Below, piece by piece: positions 36,521 to 46,187 of a stretch of 64,000 bases of DNA. The stretch is from NCBI GenBank assembly GCA_902629125.1, contig CACOPQ010000002.1:62001-126000 (forward strand), written 5' to 3'. Numbering within the stretch: position 1 is the first letter of the stretch; the number at the start of each line of letters is the position of its first letter. This DNA comes from an uncultured Alphaproteobacteria bacterium. GTDB taxonomy: Bacteria > Pseudomonadota > Alphaproteobacteria > Thalassobaculales > Thalassobaculaceae. The notes under the pieces are model-generated. The model had not been told where the DNA came from, searched no databases, and saw only the letters and a list, made by a program, of their open reading frames with translations. The translations under genes and the position numbers were made by a program.

Positions 36521-37567
36521 ATGCAAGTAATGACCACTCTTCCGCAGGAAAACCTTAACTCTGTCCCTTCTGCTGCCCAAGCTGCCGAGGATAGGGGTTT
36601 TGATATGTTGGCAACAATGGAGAACAAGTACGAGCCTTTTTTGCCACTTGGTGTGGCTGCTGTTAACACAAAAAAAATAAGTTTAGGAACGGCTGTTGCT
36701 ATTGCATTTCCAAGATCCCCAATGGTCGTTGCAAATACCTGCTGGGATTTACAGAAAGCATCAAAAGGTAGATTTGTGCTGGGAATTGGACCGCAGATTA
36801 AGCCGCATAACGAAAAACGTTTCTCAACACCTTGGTCAGCACCTGCGCCGAGGCTAAGAGAGTATGTAAAATCATTAAGGGCTATTTGGAGGCATTGGGA
36901 ATTAGGTGAAAAGTTAGATTTTCGGGGTGAACATTATACATTTACTTTGATGACACCGAATTTTGTTCCCGAATCAGAGCATTTTGGGCCCGTACCTATA
37001 ACTATCGCTGCTGTCGGACCCCACACACTTAGGCTAGCTGGAGAGATTTGTGACGGGGTGCGATTACACCCATTTTGTACTCGCTCATATCTCGAGAATG
37101 TTGCCATGAAACGCATTGACGAGGGACTAGCAGCATCGTCAACGAAGAGAGAAAATTTTCAGGTCACTGGAGGTGGATTTTTAATTACGGGGGTGGATGA
37201 TGAGGAGGTCAATAAAGCAGTTGAGTGGCTGCGATACAGGATAGCTTTTTATGGCTCCACGCCAAGTTATTGGCCCGTGTTCGAGCACCATGGCTATGGT
37301 GATCTTGGACGAAAGCTAAACCAGATGACCAAGGATGGACTATGGGATGAAATTGCTGCACAAATACCCGATGATCTTCTCCATTTGTTCGCCGCAATTG
37401 GTCGTTATGATGAGCTTTTTAACGTTGTCCATGAACGGTATCAAGGGTGTGTTGACATGGTCTATGCTAGCGCATCGACAGATGTTCGACCTCAGATACC
37501 AAAAGAAATTCTTCAGGACATAAAAAGAATCAAAACCCCTTTCAAAGAGTTCAAAACTGCTTGGTAG
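36521..37567 (+). CDS. LLM-class flavin (F420-type) oxidoreductase
   Basis: A 348-residue luciferase-like TIM barrel. The core shows AAQAAEDRGFDMLAT, LPLGVAAVNTKKISLGTAVAIAFPRSPMVVAN, KGRFVLGIGPQIKPHNEKRF, PITIAAVGPHTLRLAGEICDGVRLHPF and the C-terminal RYDELFNVVHERYQGCVDMV. It resembles TIGR03617-type F420-dependent enzymes, but FMN could be the flavin. GAGG is 8 nt before ATG. Likely an oxidation or hydrogen transfer in catabolism; a weak hairpin terminator follows. Confidence 0.82.
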   Translation: MQVMTTLPQENLNSVPSAAQAAEDRGFDMLATMENKYEPFLPLGVAAVNTKKISLGTAVAIAFPRSPMVVANTCWDLQKASKGRFVLGIGPQIKPHNEKRFSTPWSAPAPRLREYVKSLRAIWRHWELGEKLDFRGEHYTFTLMTPNFVPESEHFGPVPITIAAVGPHTLRLAGEICDGVRLHPFCTRSYLENVAMKRIDEGLAASSTKRENFQVTGGGFLITGVDDEEVNKAVEWLRYRIAFYGSTPSYWPVFEHHGYGDLGRKLNQMTKDGLWDEIAAQIPDDLLHLFAAIGRYDELFNVVHERYQGCVDMVYASASTDVRPQIPKEILQDIKRIKTPFKEFKTAW

Positions 37568-37583
37568 AAAATAAAAAATCTAT

Positions 37584-37611
37584 CCAAGAAAATATTTATT
37601 TTTTTTCTTGG
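37584..37611 (+). terminator. Possible intrinsic terminator
   Basis: CCAAGAAAA (37584-37592) pairs with TTTTCTTGG (37603-37611) to give a 9-bp, AT-rich stem 17 bp after the LLM gene. The stem is weak and no pure U-run follows, so the call is tentative. Confidence 0.4.
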
Positions 37612-37711
37612 GTGGTATAGAACAAAAGAAGAACATTTATGCTTTTTTGAGGATTGAGAAATTTCTAGCCAAGATGTATGTATAGACCAATTACGGCAAC
37701 AAATTCGTCGC

Positions 37712-38389
37712 ATGGAACGAGGCTGTAGCAAAAAAGAACGTGCTGTAGTATCTACTGGTGTTGAAAAACTAGATAATTGCCTTGGCGGCAAAGGTTTGCG
37801 CTTAGGTCGAGTGCACGAAATCATTAACACAGAAAATACAGATGCAAAGGACGCGTCTTCGCTTGGCTTTGTGATTGCATTGTTAGTTCGAATTTTAAAT
37901 GCAACTAATTACAACAAGAGGGTGCTATGGTGCTCCGGCAAAAAAAAAATATTAAATAGTCAGCTATCTGCTGCAGGGTTATATTGGTTAGGTTTTGACC
38001 CTAATCAACTTATTCAAGCGAACGTTTTATCAGAGATGGACCAATATTGGGTCATGGAAGAGTGCCTCAAGTGTTCTGAACTTGCTGCAGTAGTCATTGA
38101 GCTTGCGCATGCCAAGCCACAGTTTAAAAACCATGAGTCAATAGCTTGGAGAAGATTGCAACTCGCAGCAGAAAGTAGTGGCGTCACGGGGTTTGTTTTG
38201 CGGTCGTGTGCTAATGTTATGAAAATAACAAGTTCTATCCCAGAAAGTCGTTGGGGTGTTAAATCTCTACCCTCTAATGATTGGCGTCCAATGTGGGAAT
38301 TAGAATTATTGCGAAGCCGTAATGGGAGATATGCTTCAGTGAATGTAGTCTGGGATCCTGTAACAGCTTCATTTAGTCTATCGTCGTGA
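37712..38389 (+). CDS. imuA: ImuA-like protein, without imuB/dnaE2 partner
   Basis: A 225-residue RecA/SulA-like accessory protein of mutagenic lesion bypass: VVSTGVEKLDNCLGGKGLRLGRVHEI near the N-terminus, then RVLWCSGKK and LYWLGFDPNQLIQANVLSEMDQYWVMEECL, and a C-terminal WELELLRSRNGR. ImuA normally precedes imuB and dnaE2 for SOS mutagenesis; here no such genes follow. In-frame codons upstream of the ATG also read IDQLRQQIRR, like the usual ImuA start, but no ATG/GTG/TTG opens them before a stop at 37655 (only ATT). So the true start may be non-standard or the 5' end decayed. A 35-codon frame follows by GTGA overlap. Confidence 0.8.
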   Translation: MERGCSKKERAVVSTGVEKLDNCLGGKGLRLGRVHEIINTENTDAKDASSLGFVIALLVRILNATNYNKRVLWCSGKKKILNSQLSAAGLYWLGFDPNQLIQANVLSEMDQYWVMEECLKCSELAAVVIELAHAKPQFKNHESIAWRRLQLAAESSGVTGFVLRSCANVMKITSSIPESRWGVKSLPSNDWRPMWELELLRSRNGRYASVNVVWDPVTASFSLSS

Positions 38390-38493
38390 AATACTATTTT
38401 GCAGCATTTGATATTTTTGATCTGTCAGTAGACATTGATAAAATCTTTGCGCGTAAATTTTGGGACGTTTTTCAGTCTCCTAAAACAAAATAG
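38386..38493 (+). other. Short ORF overlapping the imuA stop, possible decayed imuB start
   Basis: GTG 38386 overlaps the imuA stop (GTGA) and opens 35 codons beginning with an aromatic stretch KYYFAAFDIFDLSVDIDKIF, then stops before the convergent pobA. The position and coupling are those of imuB, but the sequence does not clearly match ImuB. It could be a remnant or chance. Confidence 0.25.
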
Positions 38494-38504
38494 AGTTTTA
38501 TACC

Positions 38505-39686
38505 CTAATACGGAAGGCCGGTATAATTTTCAGCTAGAGACGATAATGCTGCCTCTGAAGAAAGAAGATAATCTAATTCTGCTAATCTAATTCTGTTCTC
38601 AAAATTATCGGTTTCACTTGCTTTATGCAGCATTGATGTCATCCACCAGCTAAATCTCTCTGTTTTCCAAATACGAGATAAGGCGGTTTTAGAATAACCT
38701 TTTAGTTCTTTTGTTGAGCCCGTATCGTAAAACGATGTAAATGCATTTGACAGGTAAAATATATCGGATAATGCGAGGTTTAGTCCTTTAGCGCCAGTGG
38801 GAGGAACGATATGAGCTGCATCGCCGGCCAGAAATAGATTCCCATATTGCATCGGTTCGGTGACAAAGCTGCGCATTGGTGTTACCCCTTTTTCAATTAT
38901 TTCTCCTTCCTGGATTAAATTGGCATCTTCTACTCCTAACCTATATCTCAGTTCGTTCCAGATAAGCTCATCAGGCCAGTGATCGAGAGTTGTATCATTC
39001 ACGCATTGCAAATATAATCGCGATCTCGTCGGTGGCCGCATGCTATAGAGAGCAAAACCTCTTTCGTGGCTGGCATATATAAGCTCCTTACTTGGGGGTG
39101 GAGCTTCAGCTAATATACCTAACCAAGAATATGGATAGACGCGTTCAAAGAATTTAAGCTTGCTAGGCGGTATTGATGATCGGGATATTCCGTGAAACCC
39201 ATCGCAGCCTGCGATGAAATCGCATTGTAGTTCGGTTAAATCACCGTTACTCTCATATTGAATAACAGGAGTTTTCGTTTCAAAATCTCTGGGCATAACG
39301 TTTGAAGCCTCGAAGATTATCTCGCCACCAAGCTTAGTATGAACCTCTATTAAATCTATTGTAATTTCGGTTTGTCCATAGACGGTTACGTGTTTTCCTC
39401 CAGAAAGTTTTTCAAGATTAATCCTGCAGCGATTACCGTTCAAACTTATTTCGATCCCTTTATGAATTTGGGCATTAGATTGCAACCGAGTATCGGACTT
39501 TGCTTGCCCTAAGAGTTCCACGCTTCCTTCTTCTAAAACTCCTGCGCGTATTCGATTTTCGACATAATCTCTGTCTTTTGCTTCCAGAACAACTGTGCTT
39601 ATACCGCGTTCAAATAATAAACGCGCTAATGTTAGACCCGCCGGCCCGGCCCCTATTATTCCTACTTGTGTTCGTTTAACCTTCAT
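38505..39686 (-). CDS. pobA: 4-hydroxybenzoate 3-monooxygenase
   Basis: FAD/NADPH hydroxylase that turns 4-hydroxybenzoate into protocatechuate, 393 residues, the length of Pseudomonas PobA. Motifs: FAD loop QVGIIGAGPAGLTLARLL, NRIRAGVLEEGSVELL, the CDGFHGISR NADPH element and the GDAAHIVPPTGAKGLNLALSD flavin motif. The start at ATG 39686 is clear. It diverges from an acyl-CoA ligase gene, so the locus may handle aromatic acids, but no pobR-type regulator or protocatechuate genes are near. Confidence 0.93.
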   Translation of the reverse strand: MKVKRTQVGIIGAGPAGLTLARLLFERGISTVVLEAKDRDYVENRIRAGVLEEGSVELLGQAKSDTRLQSNAQIHKGIEISLNGNRCRINLEKLSGGKHVTVYGQTEITIDLIEVHTKLGGEIIFEASNVMPRDFETKTPVIQYESNGDLTELQCDFIAGCDGFHGISRSSIPPSKLKFFERVYPYSWLGILAEAPPPSKELIYASHERGFALYSMRPPTRSRLYLQCVNDTTLDHWPDELIWNELRYRLGVEDANLIQEGEIIEKGVTPMRSFVTEPMQYGNLFLAGDAAHIVPPTGAKGLNLALSDIFYLSNAFTSFYDTGSTKELKGYSKTALSRIWKTERFSWWMTSMLHKASETDNFENRIRLAELDYLLSSEAALSSLAENYTGLPY

Positions 39687-39870
39687 CTAGTTTACTCTGA
39701 AATTAACACCCAATAATTATCGGAAAGTTTGAAACTAAATTGTAAACATTTATTGGCATTTTAGGATAGAAAATAATCTTGGATTTGTTTTCAACTTAAA
39801 TACCCCTTTAATTGCTTTTATTAAAATGCTAGGCAATTTGAATACTGAGATTCTTATAAAAAGTTATTTT

Positions 39871-41376
39871 ATGAATAATTTATTTAATTTAGGCGATTTA
39901 ATAGACCGAACGGCTGATCCATCGAAATTAGCTTTAGTCGATTTAAGTAGGATTGGTGAACCAAGAAAATATACTCATCAAAAAATCGATGATATGGCAA
40001 TGGCTGTCGCGCGTGGTCTTGATAACTTGCGGCTTGGGAGAGGCGATAAGATAGCTATTCTCGCTGCAAATAGTCTTGAATTTCTGATTACTTATTTGGG
40101 CATAATGAGAGCTGGGATGATTGCAGTCCCCATAAATCATAAATTTCCAATGGAAACTATTGAGTTCATTTTATCTGACGCCGATTGCAAGCTTATTTTC
40201 GTCGATGACGCCCGTCGGCACCAAATACCTGCTGGTTATAAGTCTATTGTCTTTGATACAGATGACAGTAATGAGTTTTGCGAATTTTTAGATTATGGTC
40301 ATTATGAGACTATTAGACCTTCTGATGACGAGGTTGCGATGTTCTTATACACCTCGGGATCAACTGGTCGTCCAAAAGGCGTTCCGTTAACTCATAAAGG
40401 ACATCTCTGGGTCATTGAAATGCGCCTTAAACAAAAACCAGAAGCAGACCATAGAATGTTAGTTGCGGCCCCTCTGTATCATATGAATGGCCTCGCGATT
40501 TGCAAAGTTGCTTTTGCAGGTCATTTAGAAATAGTTTTGTTACCCCAATTTGATGCAAAAGAATATATTGCTGCGATTGAGAAATATGAAGTGACTTGGT
40601 TAACATCTGTTGCCGCTATGATGGCAATGGTTATGCGAGAAGGAGATCTTTTGAGTACGACCAATCTTTCGTCTGTTCGCATTGTGAGAATGGGGTCTGC
40701 CCCCGTAAGTGAGCAGCTTATAAGAGATATAAAACGAACTTTACCAAATGCAAAAATTACGAATGGCTATGGTACAACTGAGGCGGGCCCGGTCGTTTAT
40801 GGTCAGCATCCAGAAGGTCTGGTTCAACCCGATATTTCTGTGGGGTACCCCATAGCTAACATAGCCCGACTTGTAGACGGCAATAATTTCAATGCTAAGT
40901 ATGGGGAGTTGCACTGCAAAAATCCGGCTGTAATGCCAGGATATAATAATCTTCCCGAAAAGACAAAAGAGGCGTTTAGTCAGGATGGTTGGTATAAAAC
41001 CGGCGACATAATGCAAAGTGACGAAAATGGTTTCCATTACTTTGTTGGAAGAGTCGACGATATGTTTAATTGTGGCGGCGAAAACATTTACCCTTCCGAG
41101 GTAGAAAAGATGCTCGAGCGTCACTCCGAAATAGAGCAAGCGTGTGTTGTGCCAGTCAGTGACCAAATTAAGGGATTTAAGCCTGTTGCTTTTGTTGTAA
41201 GGAGAGACGGCTCAGATCTGAGCGAAGATGGTATTAAGCAGTATGCACTTGCAAATGGTCCAGCATATCAGCATCCCAGAGTTGTAAGTTTCATGGAAAA
41301 GTTGCCCCTAACAGGGACAAACAAAGTAGACCGAAAAAGCCTTACAGCGCAAGCTGAGAGCGCTATGAAAAGATAA
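39871..41376 (+). CDS. Acyl-CoA/aryl-CoA synthetase (AMP-forming)
   Basis: A 501-residue ANL-superfamily ligase. P-loop FLYTSGSTGRPKGVPLTHK (AMP site), NGYGTTEAGPVVYGQ (A5 motif), WYKTGDIM and FVGRVDDMFNCGGENIYPSEVE (hinge, A8) and TGTNKVDRK (A10 lysine) are all present. It activates a carboxylic acid to its CoA thioester; the likely substrates are medium-chain or aromatic acids. ATG 39871 (MNNLFNLGDLID) fits the family start; ATG 39826 would add 15 residues. It heads a plus-strand set with the MDR reductase and hotdog thioesterase. Confidence 0.88.
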   Translation: MNNLFNLGDLIDRTADPSKLALVDLSRIGEPRKYTHQKIDDMAMAVARGLDNLRLGRGDKIAILAANSLEFLITYLGIMRAGMIAVPINHKFPMETIEFILSDADCKLIFVDDARRHQIPAGYKSIVFDTDDSNEFCEFLDYGHYETIRPSDDEVAMFLYTSGSTGRPKGVPLTHKGHLWVIEMRLKQKPEADHRMLVAAPLYHMNGLAICKVAFAGHLEIVLLPQFDAKEYIAAIEKYEVTWLTSVAAMMAMVMREGDLLSTTNLSSVRIVRMGSAPVSEQLIRDIKRTLPNAKITNGYGTTEAGPVVYGQHPEGLVQPDISVGYPIANIARLVDGNNFNAKYGELHCKNPAVMPGYNNLPEKTKEAFSQDGWYKTGDIMQSDENGFHYFVGRVDDMFNCGGENIYPSEVEKMLERHSEIEQACVVPVSDQIKGFKPVAFVVRRDGSDLSEDGIKQYALANGPAYQHPRVVSFMEKLPLTGTNKVDRKSLTAQAESAMKR

Positions 41377-41473
41377 TCGAGAGGCTATATGAGCTGCTAG
41401 GTCTCCAAACCAAAAAGTAGTGACCTAGATTTATTCTATTACCTAATTTTTACAAAATGAGAGGTTTTTTAAA

Positions 41474-42481
41474 ATGAGAGCAATTGTCTTGAATGGTCAT
41501 GGGGGTGTTGACGCTCTTGGTTATGATCAAAATTTTCCGGACCCCGAATGTGGTAAGGATGATGTTGTCGTTCGCGTTAAATCAACATCTTTAAACTATC
41601 ATGATATATTCACAAGAAATGGAATGCCGGGCATAAAAATCAGTATGCCAATGATTTGTGGTTTAGATGTGGCTGGTGAAATAGCAGAGATAGGAGCAAA
41701 TGTCTCTGGGTGGAAGATTGGTGAGCGAGTATTGATTGATCCAAGAAATCGCGTCGAGGGTGGGTTAGTTGGAGAAACAATACATGGTGGTTTAGCAGAA
41801 TATTGCCGTGTTAAAGAACATCAGTTGGTAGCTATCCCTGACGGTGTTTCATTTGACCAAGCATCCAGCTTGCCGGTTGCTTACGGAACCGCTCACCGGA
41901 TGATGATGACAATTGGTCAGGTGACGAATTATGACAAAATTTTAATTTTAGGCGCCTCGGGAGGTGTCGGCACTGGGGCGTTGCTGTTGGCAAAAATGGC
42001 TGGGGCAGAAGTCGTAGTTTGCGCGAGTTCTGACAGTAAAATGGAAAAATTGAAAAGTCTCGGAGCAGATCATGCAATGACTTATATGAACAATGAATTT
42101 CATAAGGGAGTGTATGAACTGTACGGAAAGCCTGGACGAAGGGGGTTTGAAGGTGGGGTCACCATGGTAGTTAACTTCACTGGAGGTGACACATGGGTTC
42201 CATCGCTTCGTAGTTTGAAGCGAGGAGGAAGGCTTTTAACTTGCGGTGCAACCGCTGGCTTCGATCCAAAAACGGATATTAGGTTCATTTGGACTTTTGA
42301 GCTGAAATTATTGGGGTCGAATAGCTGGGAACGAGACGATTTAGAACAGCTCATGAATTATATTAGAGATGGGAAAATGGAACCTGTTATTGATAAAAAA
42401 CTCCCCTTGACGGAAACCAGGGAAGGTATTCGATTACTTGAGGAAAGAGAAGTTTTCGGAAAAGTTGTAATCAACCCCTAG
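41474..42481 (+). CDS. Zinc-type alcohol dehydrogenase/quinone reductase (MDR family)
   Basis: A 335-residue medium-chain dehydrogenase/reductase. GroES-like start with SLNYHDIFTRNGMPGIK, IGERVLIDPRN, and Rossmann loop KILILGASGGVGTGALLLAKMAGAEVVV; zinc-cysteine cluster (the 'structural' lobe) is absent, which fits the enoyl/quinone reductase subgroup. NAD(P)H reduction of an alkene or quinone is likely. AGAGGT before ATG supports the start. It lies 97 bp after the ligase and 27 bp before the thioesterase. Confidence 0.87.
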   Translation: MRAIVLNGHGGVDALGYDQNFPDPECGKDDVVVRVKSTSLNYHDIFTRNGMPGIKISMPMICGLDVAGEIAEIGANVSGWKIGERVLIDPRNRVEGGLVGETIHGGLAEYCRVKEHQLVAIPDGVSFDQASSLPVAYGTAHRMMMTIGQVTNYDKILILGASGGVGTGALLLAKMAGAEVVVCASSDSKMEKLKSLGADHAMTYMNNEFHKGVYELYGKPGRRGFEGGVTMVVNFTGGDTWVPSLRSLKRGGRLLTCGATAGFDPKTDIRFIWTFELKLLGSNSWERDDLEQLMNYIRDGKMEPVIDKKLPLTETREGIRLLEEREVFGKVVINP

Positions 42482-42508
42482 GCGCTTCAATAGAAAAGGA
42501 AATATATT

Positions 42509-42928
42509 ATGGCAGAACCGTTAGAAAAAGAACAGGTTCAAAAACTATTAGACGACTCGCCTTACATTGGCTTTATGAAACTCGAAGTGATCTCGATGAA
42601 CTTAGAAGAAGATAAGATAGTAATTAGGATGCCTATGCGGCCTGAATTTGAGCGTCGACGTGGGACAGGACAGTTCCATGGAGGTGCTATTGCTGCGCTA
42701 ATTGACATTGCGGGAGATTATGCGTTGGTTATGAAAGTTGGAGGAGGAGTTCCAACCATTAACTTCAGGGTTGATTTTTTACGACCTGGAACCACCACAT
42801 CTCTTACGGCTACCGCTAATACGCGTCGGCTTGGCCGCTCAGTAGCAGTTGTAGATGTGGACGTTCACGATAATGATGGAAAACTCTGTGCTGTAGGTAG
42901 AGGAACATACAGCCCTAATGTTGGCTGA
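42509..42928 (+). CDS. PaaI-type hotdog thioesterase
   Basis: A 139-residue hotdog-fold acyl-CoA thioesterase. The family pattern GTGQFHGGAIAALIDIAGDYAL is present (GxxHGG...DxxG), with the catalytic Asp in IDIAGD. With the ligase and reductase next to it, it may recycle CoA in a short aromatic or fatty-acid pathway. GAAAAGGAA precedes the ATG. Confidence 0.88.
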   Translation: MAEPLEKEQVQKLLDDSPYIGFMKLEVISMNLEEDKIVIRMPMRPEFERRRGTGQFHGGAIAALIDIAGDYALVMKVGGGVPTINFRVDFLRPGTTTSLTATANTRRLGRSVAVVDVDVHDNDGKLCAVGRGTYSPNVG

Positions 42929-42984
42929 TCTTCGAATAATTAAGGGTCAGTCTCCGGTGATTTTTATATTATTACAAATACACT

Positions 42985-44832
42985 ATGCCAGTTCGATCAT
43001 CAAATAATTCTGTGCCCCTCTTAGCCTTACGAGATGCGACACTTGAGCTGGGCTCGCGACTTATTTTTCAGGAAGCGAATGTCTATATTTCCAGAAATGA
43101 TAAAATCTGTTTAGTTGGACGAAATGGATCTGGAAAATCAACACTTTTAAAATCTTTAGCCGGTGCTTTAGAACTTGATCGTGGGGATCGTTTCATTAAG
43201 CCTGGAATAGTGGTTAAGTATTTATCCCAAGAGCCTGATTTTAAATATGACCAAACGGCTTGGGAATATGTAAAAACTGGTTTAAAGGAAGAGGAATTTG
43301 ATCAGTCGGATTTTCGAGTAGAGTCCGTATTGTCTGACTTGCGCTTAGACGGCAGTCGAAAGTTAGCAACGTTATCAGGAGGTGAAGCACGCAGAGCTGC
43401 GCTAGCACAAGTGAGTATATCCAAACCAGATATTTTACTTCTTGACGAACCTACTAATCATCTGGATTTGCACACAATAGAATGGCTGGAAAATGAACTG
43501 AAAAATTTTCAGGGTGGCTTTCTATTAGTAAGCCATGATCGTGCATTTTTAAGAAACTTATCTAGTAGTCTGTATTGGATTGACAGGACTGTAGTTCGAA
43601 AACATGAAAAAGGTTTTGACGAATTTGTTGATTGGTCGGAAAAGTTAATCCAAGACGAAATAACCAAAAACAAAAATCTTGATAAAAAAATTACTCAAGA
43701 GACATTGTGGCTTCGTGAAGGACTTACTGCCCGTCGAAAGAGGAATATGGGCCGGGTGAGACAGTTGCACGAACTCGGTAGAAAAAAATTGGAACGAATA
43801 AAAATTCCTGAACAAATCAAACTTGTTGTGCAGGAAACAACGCGCAGTGGAAAATTAGTACTGGAAGCTAGAAATATAACTAAAAGATTTGCTTCCGAAA
43901 ACGGTGGGCAAGTAACAATAACAGATAGATTTTCAACTTTAATTGCTCGGGGCGAGCGAGTTGGGTTGATCGGAAGGAATGGTGTCGGAAAAACCACCCT
44001 TGTACGCATGCTGATCGGTGATGAAAAACCAGATTCTGGTAAAGTTAAGTGGGGGGTTGGCGTAGAACATGTATATTTTGATCAAAATAGAGAAACACTT
44101 GATAAAGAAACCACAGTTTGGCAAACACTCTGCCCGAATGGTGGAGATAGAGTAGAAATAAATGGTCGATCCAAGCACGTTGCAGCTTACATGAGGGATT
44201 TTTTGTTTGATGAAAAACAGTTGACTAGCCGCGTTGCATCGTTATCTGGCGGAGAGCGCAATCGTCTTCTACTCGCAAGACTCTTTTCTCAGGAACACAA
44301 CTTGTTGGTTTTGGATGAGCCTACTAATGACTTAGATGTTGAGACGTTAGAAGTGCTGGAAGAGGTTTTAGGTAACTACAATGGAACAGTAATCCTTGTG
44401 AGCCACGATAGGGAATTTCTAGATAAGGTGGCAACATCTACAATTGTTATTGAGGGTGATGGTATAGTGGAAGAATATCCAGGTGGATATTCAACTTACC
44501 TTAATCAAAGAACAAGAGTGCCATCAACTGTCTTTACGAACAGACAAGATCTGAAGAAAGGGCCTCCAAAAAAGCAAAGGTCAAAAAAAGGGGGCAAACT
44601 ATCGTACAAGGACCAACGAGAGCTTGATGAGCTTCCAGATAGAATGGAAATGATACAGGAACAAATTGATTCGTTAACAAGTGAGCTGTCTAACTCAAAT
44701 CTATTCCAGAGAGATAAAGGACGCTATGATATAGTATCGCTTGAACTAGAAGGAAAAGTGAGGGATTTAGAACTTGCGGAGCAGAGATGGTTGGAATTAG
44801 AGGAAAGAAAATTGGAGCTCGAGAACCAATAA
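42985..44832 (+). CDS. uup: ABC-F ATPase, Uup type
   Basis: A 615-residue soluble protein with two ABC domains. First Walker A GRNGSGKST, signature TLSGGEARRAALAQ, Walker B ILLLDEPTNHLDLHTIEW; second GRNGVGKTT, SLSGGERNRLLLARL and LLVLDEPTNDLDVETLEV. A basic linker with the KRNMGRVRQLHELGR stretch joins them. The C-terminal coiled coil (from about residue 550) is the Uup-type DNA-binding tail. It likely works on ribosomes or DNA rather than transport. It precedes the amidase by 18 bp and may share its transcript. Confidence 0.9.
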   Translation: MPVRSSNNSVPLLALRDATLELGSRLIFQEANVYISRNDKICLVGRNGSGKSTLLKSLAGALELDRGDRFIKPGIVVKYLSQEPDFKYDQTAWEYVKTGLKEEEFDQSDFRVESVLSDLRLDGSRKLATLSGGEARRAALAQVSISKPDILLLDEPTNHLDLHTIEWLENELKNFQGGFLLVSHDRAFLRNLSSSLYWIDRTVVRKHEKGFDEFVDWSEKLIQDEITKNKNLDKKITQETLWLREGLTARRKRNMGRVRQLHELGRKKLERIKIPEQIKLVVQETTRSGKLVLEARNITKRFASENGGQVTITDRFSTLIARGERVGLIGRNGVGKTTLVRMLIGDEKPDSGKVKWGVGVEHVYFDQNRETLDKETTVWQTLCPNGGDRVEINGRSKHVAAYMRDFLFDEKQLTSRVASLSGGERNRLLLARLFSQEHNLLVLDEPTNDLDVETLEVLEEVLGNYNGTVILVSHDREFLDKVATSTIVIEGDGIVEEYPGGYSTYLNQRTRVPSTVFTNRQDLKKGPPKKQRSKKGGKLSYKDQRELDELPDRMEMIQEQIDSLTSELSNSNLFQRDKGRYDIVSLELEGKVRDLELAEQRWLELEERKLELENQ

Positions 44833-44850
44833 GCAAGGGATAACGGCGCA

Positions 44851-45561
44851 ATGGAGATTGTAAATTATACTTCCCCCAATTTTGGAGAAAGAGCACCGGG
44901 CTTTCGCGTGAACCTCTTGTTGATTCATTACACTGGAATGAAAACTTGTGACCAGGCGCTAGAAAGGCTCTGTGATCCATCTGCGGGGGTTAGTTCACAT
45001 TACTTGATTAGTGAAACGGGTAGTATATATCAACTGGTCGATGAAGCTCACAGAGCTTGGCACGCTGGCGTTTCCTTCTGGCACGGTGAAAAAGATATTA
45101 ATAGTCTATCCATAGGCATTGAATTGGTTAACCCTGGTCACGACAATGGGTATCAGCCCTTTCCGGAAAAACAAATGTTATCGCTAATCTATCTATGTAG
45201 AGAAATACTCCAACGACACAACATTCCTCAAAGGAGAGTCTTGGGGCATTCAGACGTATCACCTGGAAGAAAGCGTGATCCAGGCGAGCTTTTTGATTGG
45301 CGTCGTTTGGCTAAATCCGGAGTTGGTTATTGGCCAAGTGAGAAAAAGTTTCCATTAGTTTTTAATTCTAATTCAATTGTGGATCGGCAGAGTAAACTTA
45401 AAAGGTTGGGGTATAATATAGAGGTTTCGGGAAATTGTGACTCAAAATCAAAATCCGTTGTTGCAGCGTTTCAAAGGCACTGGGTCCCTAAGAATGTATC
45501 TGGAGTTTTTGATAATGAAACATCGTGCATGTTAGAACGACTTATAGCAGATATAAATTGA
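44851..45561 (+). CDS. amiD: N-acetylmuramoyl-L-alanine amidase (AmiD type)
   Basis: A 236-residue Zn amidase_2 enzyme: Zn ligands His in LLLIHYTGM and in LGHSDVSPGRKRDPG, catalytic Glu in SIGIELVNPG, followed by a C-terminal peptidoglycan-binding helix domain (DRQSKLKRLGYNIEV... VVAAFQRHW). No signal peptide or lipobox is visible, so it may act in the cytoplasm on anhydro-muropeptides (AmpD-like), or it is exported otherwise. AAGGGA is 9 nt upstream. It precedes the RNase P RNA. Confidence 0.88.
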   Translation: MEIVNYTSPNFGERAPGFRVNLLLIHYTGMKTCDQALERLCDPSAGVSSHYLISETGSIYQLVDEAHRAWHAGVSFWHGEKDINSLSIGIELVNPGHDNGYQPFPEKQMLSLIYLCREILQRHNIPQRRVLGHSDVSPGRKRDPGELFDWRRLAKSGVGYWPSEKKFPLVFNSNSIVDRQSKLKRLGYNIEVSGNCDSKSKSVVAAFQRHWVPKNVSGVFDNETSCMLERLIADIN

Positions 45562-45638
45562 GTGGCTGAATTGAATTCAAATTTAAATATGAACTCTATT
45601 TGTTCAAACTCATTAACGGTTTCCAACCTGAAAACTTA

Positions 45639-45667
45639 TTGACGGCGTCAGCCTCTCCATTTAATTG
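45639..45667 (+). promoter_or_regulatory. Promoter candidate of RNase P RNA
   Basis: TTGACG (45639-45644), 17-bp spacer, TAATTG (45662-45667), a few bases before the RNA. The -35 is good, the -10 weak. Confidence 0.5.
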
Positions 45668-45668
45668 T

Positions 45669-46078
<410 letters not shown>

Positions 46079-46139
46079 AAGCAATCATTTAATTTTTATT
46101 TCTTTACTGAATTTTTAACTTTTTAACCAAAAGTTAACG

Positions 46140-46170
46140 TTGAATTCTTCAAGGAAAAAGAAATTATCTA
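46140..46170 (+). promoter_or_regulatory. Candidate promoter of the dcw cluster
   Basis: TTGAAT (46140-46145) and TATCTA (46165-46170) are separated by 19 bp (18 if TTATCT is used). If true, transcription starts near 46177, just ahead of the phased repeats, matching the promoter-operator arrangement of mraZ in E. coli. Spacing is not ideal. Confidence 0.4.
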
Positions 46171-46187
46171 TCAATTAGGAGAAAATC

